21,233 nt of DNA from Alteromonadaceae bacterium (GTDB lineage Bacteria > Pseudomonadota > Gammaproteobacteria > Pseudomonadales > Oleiphilaceae): NCBI GenBank assembly GCA_013393545.1, contig JABXHG010000130.1, positions 1-21,233 on the forward strand, given 5' to 3'. The position numbers and the translations under genes are program-made. The notes under the pieces are model-generated. The model made no database searches. It was not told where the DNA came from and worked only from the letters and a program-made list of their open reading frames with translations. Positions 7,200 through 15,943 of the stretch are shown here, piece by piece. Position 1 is the stretch's first letter, and the number at the start of each line of letters is the position of its first letter.

Positions 7200-8444
7200 A
7201 TGCCTTTGCCCTCAGCCCCCGGAACCGGTTCGGTTCGCCTGCTGGTACTGACCCCCGAGTACACGGATTTTCTGTGGCTGCAGGCGATGCTGGTAAAAGA
7301 CCCGGAGCTGGTGCCAGACGCCATCTGGTGCCCGGATCTGATGGATTGTGAAGACCTGATCCGCAACGCCAGTTTTGATGTGATTGTCTGGGATTGTGCG
7401 GTTCACGGCAGCTCGGAAACGGCTTTCCTGGAGCACCTTTGCGCCGCCGGAGAGGATAAGCCAGTGTTGGCCATGGGCAGCGAGCCCAGCTCCCGGAAGG
7501 CCGGTTGGTTATTCGAGCACGGTGCTGGCGATTACCTGTGTCGCCAGATGCTGGACCAGTGGAGTTTTTGCCGTGCCATCAAATATCTTTGGTATCGGGA
7601 GTGTTTGTCGGAATCAACCCGGGCCCAGAGGAGCCGGGATGCCCTCGTAGCGGCCGATCGGCGCATGGAAGAGGCCTTGCGCAAGGCCTTGCGCGGTGGC
7701 GAACTGGAGCTTTACTACCAGCCGCGCATTGATCTGGCCACCGAGGAAGTGCGGGGGGTAGAATGCCTGTTGCGCTGGAATCACCCGGGACAGGGGCTGG
7801 TCATGCCCGATCAGTTTATTCCGGTGGCCGAGCGCAGCGGTTTGATCGTGCCCATCGGCTACTGGGTGATTGAGCAGGCCTGCCAGCGGCTGCAGGAATG
7901 CGAGGAGCGGGGCGTGCCGCCGATGGTGTTCGCGGTGAATCTGTCGTTCCGCCAGTTCCACGACCGCAAGATGACCGAAACCATCTTCCGCATCATCTTC
8001 AACAGCAACGTGGATACCAGCCTTCTCGAGCTGGAATTGACGGAAAGCGCCATGATGCACGACCCCGACTACGCCCAGCGCTGTCTGCGCGAGCTGAGCC
8101 AGTTGGGGGTAAGTTTCGCCCTGGACGATTTCGGCACCGGCTTTTCGTCCCTCAGCAACCTGCAACATCTGCCCATCTCTCTGGTGAAAATCGACAAGTC
8201 CTTCGTGCAGGATCTGGGCGAGTCGGCTGACGCCGAGCACATCATCCGCGCCATCATCAGTCTGGCCCACAGCCTGCGCATCAGCGTGGTGGCCGAAGGC
8301 GTGGAAACCGAAGGCCAGCTGGAATTCCTGCGCCACCAACATTGCGACGAGATCCAGGGCTACTACTACGCCCGCCCCATGCCCTGGCAGGATCTGATGC
8401 AATTCATTGAACGGCAGAATCAGTTCGCTTGCTTGCAGAACTGA
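7200..8444 (+). CDS. EAL-domain c-di-GMP phosphodiesterase with degenerate receiver domain
   Basis: A 414-residue cytoplasmic protein. Residues about 12-130 resemble a response-regulator receiver: D65 sits at the phosphoacceptor position in VIVWD, but the usual acidic pair and the conserved lysine are not in place (CRQ at 114-116). Residues about 160-405 form an EAL domain with every catalytic residue kept: E188 (as ECL), N247, E279, E282, D309/D310, K330, E366 and Q386. It should hydrolyse c-di-GMP to pGpG and favour motility over biofilm. The layout and position beside rep recall P. aeruginosa PA5295 (ProE), from memory. No strong ribosome-binding site precedes the ATG, so the start is moderately certain. 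tex follows after 53 bases. Confidence 0.92.
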   Translation: MPLPSAPGTGSVRLLVLTPEYTDFLWLQAMLVKDPELVPDAIWCPDLMDCEDLIRNASFDVIVWDCAVHGSSETAFLEHLCAAGEDKPVLAMGSEPSSRKAGWLFEHGAGDYLCRQMLDQWSFCRAIKYLWYRECLSESTRAQRSRDALVAADRRMEEALRKALRGGELELYYQPRIDLATEEVRGVECLLRWNHPGQGLVMPDQFIPVAERSGLIVPIGYWVIEQACQRLQECEERGVPPMVFAVNLSFRQFHDRKMTETIFRIIFNSNVDTSLLELELTESAMMHDPDYAQRCLRELSQLGVSFALDDFGTGFSSLSNLQHLPISLVKIDKSFVQDLGESADAEHIIRAIISLAHSLRISVVAEGVETEGQLEFLRHQHCDEIQGYYYARPMPWQDLMQFIERQNQFACLQN

Positions 8445-8497
8445 GGCGCTGTACCTTTCTCCGTTAATCTGAAACCCGAGTGACTGACCGAGGTTGC

Positions 8498-10840
8498 ATG
8501 AACAGTATTGCCAGCCGTATTGCCGAAGAACTGGGTGTGCGCGAACAACAGGTGAACGCCACCATTACCCTGCTGGACGAGGGCGCCACCGTGCCGTTTA
8601 TTGCCCGTTACCGAAAGGAGGTAACCGGCTCGCTGGACGACAGCCAGTTACGGACCCTGGAAGACCGGGTGCGCTACCTGCGGGAGCTGGAAGACCGGCG
8701 CAGCACCATCCTTGGCAGCATCGACGAGCAGGGCAAACTGACCGACGAGCTGCGCGCGGCCATTGAGGCGGCAGACACCAAGAACCGTCTGGAAGATCTG
8801 TACCTGCCCTACAAGCCCAAGCGCCGCACCAAGGCACAGATTGCCCGGGAAGCGGGACTGGAGCCGCTGGCCGATGCGCTGTTTGACGATCCAGCGCTGG
8901 ACCCGGAAACCACTGCTGCGGACTACCTGAATGCTGAAGCTGGCATTGAGGACACGAAAGCGGCTCTGGATGGCGCCCGTTACATCCTGATGGAGCGTTT
9001 CGCCGAAGACGCCGAATTGTTGGGCCTCCTGCGGGACTTCATCTGGCAGCAGGCCAACCTGAAGGTCACCGTGGTGCCGGGCAAGGAAACCGAAGGTGCC
9101 AAGTTCCGGGACTACTTCGACCACGTTGAGCCTCTGAAAAAAGTGCCCTCGCATCGCGCCCTGGCGATTCTGCGCGGCCGCAATGAAGGGGTGCTGTCCT
9201 ACGCTCTGGTGGTGGGTGACGGTGAAGCCGACCGTCGCCAGCCGCATCCGGCCGAGCAGCGTATTGCCGCCCACTGGAACATCCGTGACAACGGCCGGCC
9301 GGCGGATAAGTGGCTATCGGATGTGGTGCGCTGGACCTGGCGGGTTAAGCTGTCCACCCAGATTGAAACCGATTTGATGTCACAGGTGCGGGAGGCGGCT
9401 GAAGGCGAGGCCATTAACGTGTTCGCCGCTAACCTCAAGGATCTACTGTTGCTGGCACCCGCCGGCCCACGGCCCACCCTGGGCCTGGACCCGGGGCTGC
9501 GCACCGGCGTGAAAGTGGCGGTGATTGATGGTACCGGCGGCGTGTCCGACCATGGCGCCATTTACCCCCATGCCCCGAAAAACCAGTGGGACCGATCCAT
9601 CGAGCAACTGGCGGCCTGGTGCCGGAAGTACAAGATTGAATTGGTGGCCATAGGCAACGGCACCGCTTCCCGGGAGACCGAGAAACTGGTGGCCGATCTG
9701 TGTAAGCGTTACCCGGAATTGAAGCTGGCCCGGATCATCGTCAGCGAATCCGGCGCCTCGGTGTATTCCGCCTCGGAATTCGCGTCCCGCGAACTGCCGG
9801 ACCTGGACGTGACCATCCGTGGCGCCGTGTCCATCGCCCGTCGCTTGCAGGACCCGCTGGCGGAACTGGTCAAAATCGAGCCCAAATCCATCGGTGTGGG
9901 CCAGTACCAGCACGACGTTTCACAGGTGCAGCTGTCCCGCAGCCTGGACGCCGTGGTGGAAGACTGTGTAAACGGCGTGGGGGTGGATCTGAATACCGCT
10001 TCCATTCCGCTGCTGACCCGGGTGTCTGGTCTGAACGCCACCATTGCCCGTAATATCGTCGACTTTCGCGCCCAGAATGGCATGTTCACCAACCGCAAGC
10101 AGCTGCTGAAAGTGTCCCGCCTGGGCGATCGCACCTTTGAGCAGGCGGCCGGCTTCCTGCGCGTGGCTGGCGGCGAGAACCCGTTGGACCGCTCCTCGGT
10201 GCACCCGGAGGCCTACGGCGTGGTGGAAGCCATCGCTGCGAAAAACGGCTGGGAGGTGGCGTCGATCATTGGCGACAGCCATTTCTTGCGTGGTTTGAAG
10301 CCTGAGGATTACGTGACCGAACAGTTTGGCCTGCCGACGGTAAAGGACATTCTGGCCGAGCTGGAAAAACCGGGCCGCGACCCGCGTCCGGAATTCCGCT
10401 TTGCTAATTTCGAGGATGGGGTGGAAACCCTGAGCGACCTGAAGCCGGGCATGATCCTCGAAGGGTCGGTGACCAACGTCACCAATTTCGGGGCGTTTGT
10501 CGACATCGGTGTGCACCAGGACGGCCTGGTGCATATTTCTGCTCTGTCCAACACCTTCGTGAAAGACCCGCGGGAAGTGGTCAAGGCCGGCGACATCGTC
10601 AAGGTGAAGGTAATGGAAGTAGATATTCCCCGCAAGCGCATCGGCCTTTCCATGCGTCTGGACGACGAGCCAGGCGCCGAGGCACCGTCGAAAGCCGGCC
10701 GGGGATCCGGCAAGGATAACCGTCGCAGCGGTAACCCGGGGGCGGGCAAGACCCGCAGTCAGAACAACGCAAAAGCACCGCAGGGTGCCATGGCCGGGGC
10801 GCTGGCCGAAGCCATGGCTTCGGCGCGCAAAGGCCGTTAA
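8498..10840 (+). CDS. tex: Tex family transcription accessory / RNA-binding protein
   Basis: A 780-residue protein from this start. The N-terminal helical region ([18 protein letters not shown]) is typical of Tex. A YqgF/RNase H-like domain starts near residue 326 ([17 protein letters not shown]), helix-hairpin-helix motifs near 490-560 ([18 protein letters not shown]), and an S1 RNA-binding domain near 650-720 ([16 protein letters not shown]). A basic, Gly/Ala-rich tail ends the protein. Tex, the bacterial relative of Spt6, binds nucleic acid and affects transcription and toxin gene expression. The frame is open from a GTG at 8480, but the ATG at 8498 has GAGG 4 bases ahead and matches the usual family start, so it is preferred. 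gshA follows 23 bases later, so cotranscription is likely. Confidence 0.95.
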   Translation: MNSIASRIAEELGVREQQVNATITLLDEGATVPFIARYRKEVTGSLDDSQLRTLEDRVRYLRELEDRRSTILGSIDEQGKLTDELRAAIEAADTKNRLEDLYLPYKPKRRTKAQIAREAGLEPLADALFDDPALDPETTAADYLNAEAGIEDTKAALDGARYILMERFAEDAELLGLLRDFIWQQANLKVTVVPGKETEGAKFRDYFDHVEPLKKVPSHRALAILRGRNEGVLSYALVVGDGEADRRQPHPAEQRIAAHWNIRDNGRPADKWLSDVVRWTWRVKLSTQIETDLMSQVREAAEGEAINVFAANLKDLLLLAPAGPRPTLGLDPGLRTGVKVAVIDGTGGVSDHGAIYPHAPKNQWDRSIEQLAAWCRKYKIELVAIGNGTASRETEKLVADLCKRYPELKLARIIVSESGASVYSASEFASRELPDLDVTIRGAVSIARRLQDPLAELVKIEPKSIGVGQYQHDVSQVQLSRSLDAVVEDCVNGVGVDLNTASIPLLTRVSGLNATIARNIVDFRAQNGMFTNRKQLLKVSRLGDRTFEQAAGFLRVAGGENPLDRSSVHPEAYGVVEAIAAKNGWEVASIIGDSHFLRGLKPEDYVTEQFGLPTVKDILAELEKPGRDPRPEFRFANFEDGVETLSDLKPGMILEGSVTNVTNFGAFVDIGVHQDGLVHISALSNTFVKDPREVVKAGDIVKVKVMEVDIPRKRIGLSMRLDDEPGAEAPSKAGRGSGKDNRRSGNPGAGKTRSQNNAKAPQGAMAGALAEAMASARKGR

Positions 10841-10863
10841 TCCGAATTTTGAAGGAGTTCAAC

Positions 10864-12420
10864 ATGGCACAATCCCGCCACGCCCTGTTCCATCGGTTCG
10901 CCGCTACCGACTGGCACGGCTTTTTGAAAGGGGTTGAGAAAGAAGGGTTGCGGGTGGATGCCAATGGTTTCATTGCCCAGACCCCGCACCCGAAAGCGCT
11001 GGGCTCAACGCTGACCCATCCGCGCATCACCACCGATTACTCCGAAGCGCTGCTGGAGCTGATTACCCCGGTTTGTGAAAGCACTGACGAGATGCTGGAG
11101 TCGCTGCGCAATATTCATCGGTTTGTCCAGCAGAACCTGGGCGACGAGGTGTTCTGGGCGGCCAGCATGCCGTGTGAGATTGACGGTGATGAGAGCATTC
11201 CCATTGCTGAATACGGCAGCTCCAACACCGGTATGCTCAAACACGTGTACCGCCAGGGCCTGGCGGTGCGTTATGGGCGGATCATGCAGAGCATTGCCGG
11301 TGCCCACTACAATCTCTCGTTCCCGGATCGTTTTTGGCAAACCTGGCAGCAGGCGACCGGCAACACCGACAGCCTGCAGGACTTCAAATCGGATCAGTAC
11401 TTCTGGCTGATCCGAAACTTCCGCCGCCGCAGCTGGCTGTTGATGCTGCTGTTCGGGGCCTCACCGGCGCTGGACGACAGCTTTGTTGCCGGGGTCAAAC
11501 ACGACCTGCGCCGGCTGGATGACCGCACCTGGTATGGCGAGCACGCCACCTCCCTGCGTATGGGCGACCTGGGCTACCACAACAATGCCCAGGCCTCCCT
11601 GAACATCTGCTTCAACGAGCTGGATTCCTACAGCCGCACCCTGGAACGGGCCATTCACACCAACTGGCCGGCCTACGAGGCCATCGGCACTCGCCGCGAC
11701 GGCCAGTTTGTCCAGCTCAACACCAACGTGCTGCAGATTGAAAACGAGTATTACAGCGCTGTTCGGCCGAAACGCACCACCCGCTCCGGCGAGAAGCCGA
11801 TTCAGGCACTGGATGCCCGGGGAGTGGAATATGTGGAAGTCCGTTGTCTGGATCTGGATCCGTTCTCGCCGGTGGGCGTAACCCGGGAGCAAATCGATTT
11901 TCTCGACCTGTTCCTGCTCGATTGCCTGTTGTCGGACTCGCCCATCATCAGTGATGAAGAGTGCGAGCGCCTGGACGACAACTACAAGGACGTGATTGCC
12001 AGCGGCCGATGGCGGGATCTGACTTTGTGCCGTGCCGGTGAGAGAGTGCCGGCCGGGCAGGCAGCCCGGGACCTGCTGGAGCAGCTGCAGCCGCTGGCGG
12101 AGTTGCTGGACAACTGGGCGGGCGACGATACCTATTGTTCAGCGCTGAAGGCGCAGTCGGACAAACTGCAGGGCGAGGAATGGGCGGTGCCGTCGGCCCG
12201 GGTGCTGGAAGCCATGAGCGCTTCCGGGCTGGGCCACCGGGACTGGGTGCAGGCCGTTTCCCGCCAGCACCAGCAAACCCTGTTGGCGGAAACCCTGCCG
12301 GCCGATGTGCTGGCCGATTACCAGGCCATGAGCCGGGATTCACTGGCCGAACAGGCCGACATCGAGGCCTCAGAAACCCGGCCTTTCGCCGAGTTTCTGG
12401 AGGCCTATCTGAAGGCCTGA
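10864..12420 (+). CDS. gshA: Glutamate-cysteine ligase, proteobacterial type
   Basis: A 518-residue enzyme, the length of the E. coli protein, with family blocks KGVEKEGLRVDANGFIAQTPHP at the start, ITTDYSEALLELITP, AGAHYNLSFPD, LGYHNNAQASLNI and VEYVEVRCLDLDPF. It joins glutamate and cysteine with ATP, the first and limiting step of glutathione synthesis in the cytoplasm. GAAGGAG lies 6 bases before the ATG at 10864, which settles the start over the in-frame TTG at 10849. It follows tex closely. gshB is not in the window. Together with dsbB and trxA nearby it makes a thiol-redox theme, though these genes are not one operon. Confidence 0.96.
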   Translation: MAQSRHALFHRFAATDWHGFLKGVEKEGLRVDANGFIAQTPHPKALGSTLTHPRITTDYSEALLELITPVCESTDEMLESLRNIHRFVQQNLGDEVFWAASMPCEIDGDESIPIAEYGSSNTGMLKHVYRQGLAVRYGRIMQSIAGAHYNLSFPDRFWQTWQQATGNTDSLQDFKSDQYFWLIRNFRRRSWLLMLLFGASPALDDSFVAGVKHDLRRLDDRTWYGEHATSLRMGDLGYHNNAQASLNICFNELDSYSRTLERAIHTNWPAYEAIGTRRDGQFVQLNTNVLQIENEYYSAVRPKRTTRSGEKPIQALDARGVEYVEVRCLDLDPFSPVGVTREQIDFLDLFLLDCLLSDSPIISDEECERLDDNYKDVIASGRWRDLTLCRAGERVPAGQAARDLLEQLQPLAELLDNWAGDDTYCSALKAQSDKLQGEEWAVPSARVLEAMSASGLGHRDWVQAVSRQHQQTLLAETLPADVLADYQAMSRDSLAEQADIEASETRPFAEFLEAYLKA

Positions 12421-12447
12421 TGGCGTCGGGTATGGGGTCTTGCGCGG

Positions 12448-12915
12448 TTAGCGCTGGACCACATACTCGGTGAAGAATACGCTGGTAATTTGCTCGCCGG
12501 TTTGCTGCTCTTCCAGCACCTGGTTGATACGCTGGGTGGCCGCTTCGGTCAGCGCCTGTTTGCCTTCATTGGAGTCAACATGGCCCGGGTCGGTCTGTTC
12601 GCCGAACAGCATCACCAGTTCGTGGCGTAGTCTGGGCATGTGAGCCTCGACGGCTTCACGGGTGCCTTCCGATGAGGCGCGCAGGGTCACCGCAGCTTTC
12701 AGGTAGTTGATCTTGCTGCCCGGCTGGCCAATGTGGGTGACAAACGCCGGGTCCATCTCAATGTAATCGACGATTTTCTCGGCTTCTTCCTCGCTGGCGG
12801 CTTCCTGTTCTTCCTCGTCCTGGGCCTGTACTGGCAAGGTGATGGCGGTGCACAACAGGAGTATCAGGCTCAGCAGTCGGGTTCTGGCAATGGTCATAGG
12901 ATTGGCGTTCTTCAT
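12448..12915 (-). CDS. FliL-like protein, predicted exported
   Basis: A 155-residue protein with an N-terminal signal sequence (LLSLILLLCTAITLPVQAQ, about residues 14-32), an acidic stretch (DEEEQEAASEEEAEK), and a FliL-like domain from about residue 48: IEMDPAFVTHIG, NYLKAAVTLRASS, MPRLRHELVMLFGEQ and a C-terminal ITSVFFTEYVVQR. FliL proper is a single-pass membrane protein at the flagellar motor with an SPFH-related periplasmic domain. This copy stands outside any flagellar operon, and its hydrophobic segment looks cleavable, so it may be periplasmic. A second start (M7, 12897) is possible. It converges on gshA and is divergent from dsbB. Fold family moderately sure; role unknown. Confidence 0.75.
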   Translation of the reverse strand: MKNANPMTIARTRLLSLILLLCTAITLPVQAQDEEEQEAASEEEAEKIVDYIEMDPAFVTHIGQPGSKINYLKAAVTLRASSEGTREAVEAHMPRLRHELVMLFGEQTDPGHVDSNEGKQALTEAATQRINQVLEEQQTGEQITSVFFTEYVVQR

Positions 12916-12972
12916 AGGGTACGATTGGTTGGTTCATTTCTGCAGTCCACATAATGATTCCGGGGTGACGTT

Positions 12973-13479
12973 TTGACAAGCAGATGGGTGTACGGGCTCG
13001 TTTTTCTGGTGTGTGCAGCACTGTTGGCGACCGCGCTTTATATGGAAAAAATCATGGGGCTGGAACCCTGCCCGTTATGCTGGCTGCAACGTTTTGCCTT
13101 TGCCGGTGCCGGCGTGGTGGCACTGGTCGGTTTTCTGCACAACCCGAAAGCGGTGGGCAACCGGATTTACGGCTTTTTCCTGGCGCTGACCGCCGGCGCG
13201 GGTCTGGGTGTGGCTGGCCGCCAGCTCTGGTTGCAGAGCCTGCCGGCGGACCAGGCGCCGGCCTGTGGCCCATCGGTGGATTACATGCTGGATGTGCTGC
13301 CCTGGTTTGAAGTGCTGAAAACGGCCCTGCAGGGCACCGGCGATTGTGCCGAAGTGGTTTGGCGCTTCATGGGTGTAAGTATTCCGGGCTGGACCGCGCT
13401 GTTCTTCGCCGTGCTGGTGGTGATCGGACTGGTGATGCTGTTTCGCCGGTACCGGCCGAAAAGCTGGTTGCTGCGCTGA
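12973..13479 (+). CDS. dsbB: Disulfide bond formation protein DsbB
   Basis: A 168-residue inner-membrane protein with four transmembrane segments (about residues 7-24, 41-56, 65-82 and 138-157). It keeps both redox pairs: C33/C36 in EPCPLCWLQR, and C98/C125 in the second periplasmic loop. DsbB reoxidises periplasmic DsbA and hands electrons to ubiquinone. The frame opens with TTG at 12973 after a GGGGTGA sequence; an in-frame TGA lies just upstream at 12955. A GTG at 12988 is the alternative start. From memory, P. aeruginosa has a DsbB homologue (DsbH) directly upstream of algQ, the same neighbour as here. Confidence 0.92.
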   Translation: MTSRWVYGLVFLVCAALLATALYMEKIMGLEPCPLCWLQRFAFAGAGVVALVGFLHNPKAVGNRIYGFFLALTAGAGLGVAGRQLWLQSLPADQAPACGPSVDYMLDVLPWFEVLKTALQGTGDCAEVVWRFMGVSIPGWTALFFAVLVVIGLVMLFRRYRPKSWLLR

Positions 13480-13604
13480 AACAGTTGCGGTGCCCGCGCG
13501 GCTTGGGGTAACTTGAGCTGGCACAATGCAATCAGTTGCCGGTGTTGTCGGGCCAGTGAGGCTCACAATAGAGCGGCAGCAGCCACGAACAGGAGACGGG
13601 TGTC

Positions 13605-14084
13605 ATGTTGGAGAATTGCCAGAACGCCAGGGAACGTTGGGGTGGCGTCAGTGAATTGATCGACCGCTGGCTGAAAGAACGCCAGGAACTTCTGGTTCAC
13701 TATTGCGCCCTCTCCGGCGAAACCGACAGGAGCGACACCGAGGCCCTGCAGCCCAAATTTGTCCGCCTGTGTGAAGTGTTGATGGATTACGTGTCGGCTG
13801 GGCATTTCGAGGTTTACGAGCAGTTGATACAGGAAGCCCGGGAGTTCAATGACGGCGGTTTGGAGTTGGCGGCCCGGGTGTATCCGGAAATCGAGAAAAC
13901 CACGGAAATTGCGCTGAATTTCAATGACCGGCTGGACGGTGGCACTCTGACCGGGGAAGACGCTGAACAGCTGTTCGGGGAATTGTCCCGGCTGGGTGAG
14001 GCTCTGGAAAGTCGCTTCGAGATGGAAGACGTGTTGATTGATCAGCTGCATAACGCCCATGCCAGCAAGCTGGAGTCGGTCTGA
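13605..14084 (+). CDS. rsd: Anti-sigma-70 regulator Rsd/AlgQ
   Basis: A 159-residue helical protein matching Rsd (158 residues in E. coli). Family blocks are LIDRWLKERQELLVHYCALSG, LMDYVSAGHFEVYEQL and LGEALESRFEMEDVLIDQL. Rsd binds domain 4 of the housekeeping sigma factor and frees core RNA polymerase for alternative sigma factors in stationary phase. The Pseudomonas orthologue AlgQ also affects alginate and siderophore expression. AGGAG lies 9 bases before the ATG. The 125 bases between dsbB and this gene hold no clear sigma-70 promoter. The gene is followed by a short decayed tandem repeat and a strong bidirectional terminator. Confidence 0.93.
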   Translation: MLENCQNARERWGGVSELIDRWLKERQELLVHYCALSGETDRSDTEALQPKFVRLCEVLMDYVSAGHFEVYEQLIQEAREFNDGGLELAARVYPEIEKTTEIALNFNDRLDGGTLTGEDAEQLFGELSRLGEALESRFEMEDVLIDQLHNAHASKLESV

Positions 14085-14108
14085 GGCCGGATTCGGCAGG
14101 TATCTCCC

Positions 14109-14190
14109 GAAAAGGCATCCTCGAAAAAGCACCCCTGAGAAAAGCACCCCTGAAAAGTACGCCTGGAAAGGTGCTCCTGAAAAAATGGCC
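14109..14190. repeat. Decayed tandem repeat of 13-15 bases behind rsd
   Basis: About six imperfect units begin at 14109, 14123, 14137, 14152, 14165 and 14179, each starting GAAA or similar and containing a CACCCCT-like core. The best-kept unit is GAAAAGCACCCCT. The two central units are the most alike and the outer ones have drifted. The last unit runs into the terminator stem. It lies in the non-coding gap between the convergent genes rsd and the FKBP gene. Confidence 0.65.
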
Positions 14191-14218
14191 CGGATGAGTG
14201 ATCATCCGGGCCATTTTT
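14181..14218. terminator. Perfect 17-bp bidirectional terminator
   Basis: Bases 14181-14197 pair perfectly with 14202-14218 around the loop GTGA. The stem core is TGGCCCGGATGA and both ends are five A/T pairs, giving an A-run on one side and a T-run on the other. It therefore works in both directions, ending rsd transcripts on the + strand and the FKBP operon on the - strand. Confidence 0.93.
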
Positions 14219-14241
14219 GTTGGCGGAATGTGTGAGGGCGG

Positions 14242-14955
14242 TTATTCGGCGTCCGGGTTGATCGCCAGCAGCTCCACGTCAAAAACCAGCGTTTCGTTGG
14301 GGCCGATAGCCTGGTTGCCGCCGGCGCCGTAGGCCAGCTCAGACGGAATGTAGAGCTTGTAACGGGCACCTTCGCTCATCAGTTGCAGGCCTTCGGTCCA
14401 GCCCGGAATTACCTGGTTCAGACCGAATGTAACCGGCTCGCCCCGCTCACGGGAGCTGTCGAAAACCTCGCCGTTGATCAGCTCGCCGGTGTAGTGCACT
14501 TCAACCTGATCAGTCGCGGCCGGGCTGTCACCATTGCCTTCTTCCAGCACTTCGTATTGCAGGCCGGATTCGGTGACTTCCACGCCTTCACGTTCGGCAT
14601 TTTCCGCCAGGAAGGCTTCGCCGGCTTCCTGGTTTTTCTGTGCCAGTTCGTCAACTTGCTGTTGCTGCTTTTCCTGCAACTGTTGCTGATAGGCCATCAG
14701 GGCTTCGCGGATTTCCTCGCGGTTCAGGCGCTGCTGGGCTTCGTCACCGGAATGGCCATGCTGGATGCCCTGCAGGAACTGCTCCATTTGCAGGTCGGGC
14801 AGGTCATTGGTCATGCGCTCACCCATCACCAGGCCCATGCCGTAGCTGACTTTCTCGGTGGTGGTGTCCAGCGTCGGCTGAGCGGGCTCTTCCTGGGCGG
14901 TGCTGCAGCCGGCCACCAGGCCGGTCATGGCAATTGCCAATAGTGTCTTCTTCAT
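14242..14955 (-). CDS. FKBP-type peptidyl-prolyl isomerase, lipoprotein
   Basis: A 237-residue envelope protein of the FkpA/Mip class. The lipobox LVAGC puts the modified cysteine at C17; serine at +2 suggests outer-membrane sorting. Residues about 28-120 form the helical dimerisation region, including a Gln-rich coiled segment (YQQQLQEKQQQQVDEL). The C-terminal FKBP domain has VEVHYTGELINGEVFDSS, GEPVTFGLNQVIPGWTEGL and the end GPNETLVFDVELLAI. It catalyses proline isomerisation and assists folding of exported proteins. AAAGGAAAG precedes the ATG. It is the last gene of a three-gene minus-strand operon, 33 bases after the DUF4124-like gene. From memory it matches PA5254 beside algQ. The symbol fkpA would be reasonable but FkpA of E. 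coli is not a lipoprotein. Confidence 0.92.
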   Translation of the reverse strand: MKKTLLAIAMTGLVAGCSTAQEEPAQPTLDTTTEKVSYGMGLVMGERMTNDLPDLQMEQFLQGIQHGHSGDEAQQRLNREEIREALMAYQQQLQEKQQQQVDELAQKNQEAGEAFLAENAEREGVEVTESGLQYEVLEEGNGDSPAATDQVEVHYTGELINGEVFDSSRERGEPVTFGLNQVIPGWTEGLQLMSEGARYKLYIPSELAYGAGGNQAIGPNETLVFDVELLAINPDAE

Positions 14956-14988
14956 AATGTGAGCTTTCCTTTTTATCGGGTTTGGAGG

Positions 14989-15372
14989 TCAGGAATCGTT
15001 GGCCGCCGGTTGCTCGTCCAGCGAGAAGGGCGCGCGATACGGAGACTGCCAGTCTTCCTCCGGGGCCTTGGGCAGGTTGTCCGGTGCGCCCGTGTAGTGC
15101 CGGTCAATTGCCAGGGCGTTCCAGGGGCCCTGTGCCGGAGGCTTGTCGGCATAATGCCAGTTACCCTCGGTGTCCTGCCACTTGAAGACAATGTCCGGGC
15201 CGTCGGTTTCAATCGGGGAGGGCAGCAGGCCTTCGAAATCCGGAATTTCCCGGGGTTCGAGCATGGTGTCGGGTTCGGTCACCTGGTCAGGGTCACCCAG
15301 CCCGAAGAAGATCAGCAACAGCAGCAGGGCGAGCGCGGGAAACGCCAGCCGGATCAGCCATTTCATCATCAT
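14989..15372 (-). CDS. DUF4124-like membrane-anchored protein
   Basis: 127 residues from the start chosen here. A single hydrophobic segment (about residues 5-22, IRLAFPALALLLLLIFFGL) is followed by an acidic linker and a short domain with VFKWQDTEGNWHYADKPP, which is the DUF4124 hallmark (a Tyr/Trp-rich beta motif seen in many proteobacterial envelope proteins). The hydrophobic segment has no clear cleavage site, so a membrane anchor with a periplasmic domain is likely. The ATG at 15372 overlaps the stop of the upstream gene as ATGA and has AGGGGA at suitable distance; ATG codons at 15369 and 15366 are also possible. Function unknown. Confidence 0.75.
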   Translation of the reverse strand: MMMKWLIRLAFPALALLLLLIFFGLGDPDQVTEPDTMLEPREIPDFEGLLPSPIETDGPDIVFKWQDTEGNWHYADKPPAQGPWNALAIDRHYTGAPDNLPKAPEEDWQSPYRAPFSLDEQPAANDS

Positions 15373-15899
15373 GGCCCGGTCCCCTGGCAACCGGCCAGCT
15401 GGCCGGCCAGCTGGTCCAATAGATCGTGATTGGCCGAGCGCCGGTTTGTGTCTGGGGCTGCTGCCTGCAGGTTCTGCCGGATGAGTCTGGCCGGGTCGGG
15501 CATATCAGGGCTCTCGGGTGTGCTGGAATTGAAGGCTTGCCACGCCAGAGCCAGCTCGGTTTGCTCGGCTTCCAGCTCGGCCCGGGCCAGTGTGTCTCTC
15601 AGGCCAGCCAGTGCCTGGCAGTCTTTCGGAATTGATTTTCGGGCACTTCGAACCGCACCGGTTACACGGCTGCGCCACTCTGTTACCTTAGCGCTTTCTT
15701 CGCCAGTTAAACGCTGCCCGTTTTGTCCCAGCCAGCCGGCGCACAGAATGCGGGTGACGCTCCAGCCAACGGACTGTAAAGCCAGACAGGTCTCGACCAC
15801 GGTCGGATTGCGCCACTGTTGCAGTGCATAACGCCATAGCGGGTTATCGGTTGTCAATGCATCCGGTAAGGTCAGTGGCTCGGGTTCCCGTTGGTTCAT
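15369..15899 (-). CDS. TIGR02444 family (DUF2390) protein
   Basis: A cytoplasmic protein of about 176 residues with no signal or membrane segment. The stretch NPLWRYALQQWRNPTVVETCLALQ, with a later CAGWLGQNGQ, resembles the TIGR02444/DUF2390 family, small proteins of unknown function usually found beside the YheS-type ABC-F gene in gammaproteobacteria. That gene starts only 45 bases away, divergently. The frame is open upstream to a TTG at 15923 and an ATG at 15911, but the ATG at 15899 (MNQREPEP) looks most natural; no start has a good ribosome-binding site. Its stop overlaps the next gene (ATGA), so the two are coupled. Confidence 0.75.
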   Translation of the reverse strand: MNQREPEPLTLPDALTTDNPLWRYALQQWRNPTVVETCLALQSVGWSVTRILCAGWLGQNGQRLTGEESAKVTEWRSRVTGAVRSARKSIPKDCQALAGLRDTLARAELEAEQTELALAWQAFNSSTPESPDMPDPARLIRQNLQAAAPDTNRRSANHDLLDQLAGQLAGCQGTGP

Positions 15900-15943
15900 G
15901 GCAGGGCGCATCCCTGGCGACAATCTATTGATAAAAGAAATCT

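Noticed and set aside
7670..7700. Short tandem 12-base duplication in the EAL gene (EALRKALR)
   Set aside because: Only two copies coding a helical linker; readily explained by codon use, and the reading frame is normal.
13515..13535. Sigma-54 promoter-like TGGCAC upstream of rsd
   Set aside because: The -12 element (TTGC at the required distance) is missing; the matching position reads AATC.
13921..14214. Pentapeptide-repeat-like protein on the minus strand (GVLFRGAFLRGAF)
   Set aside because: The pattern arises because the non-coding tandem repeat has units near 15 bases; the frame overlaps rsd and the terminator, and the repeat period is not constant.
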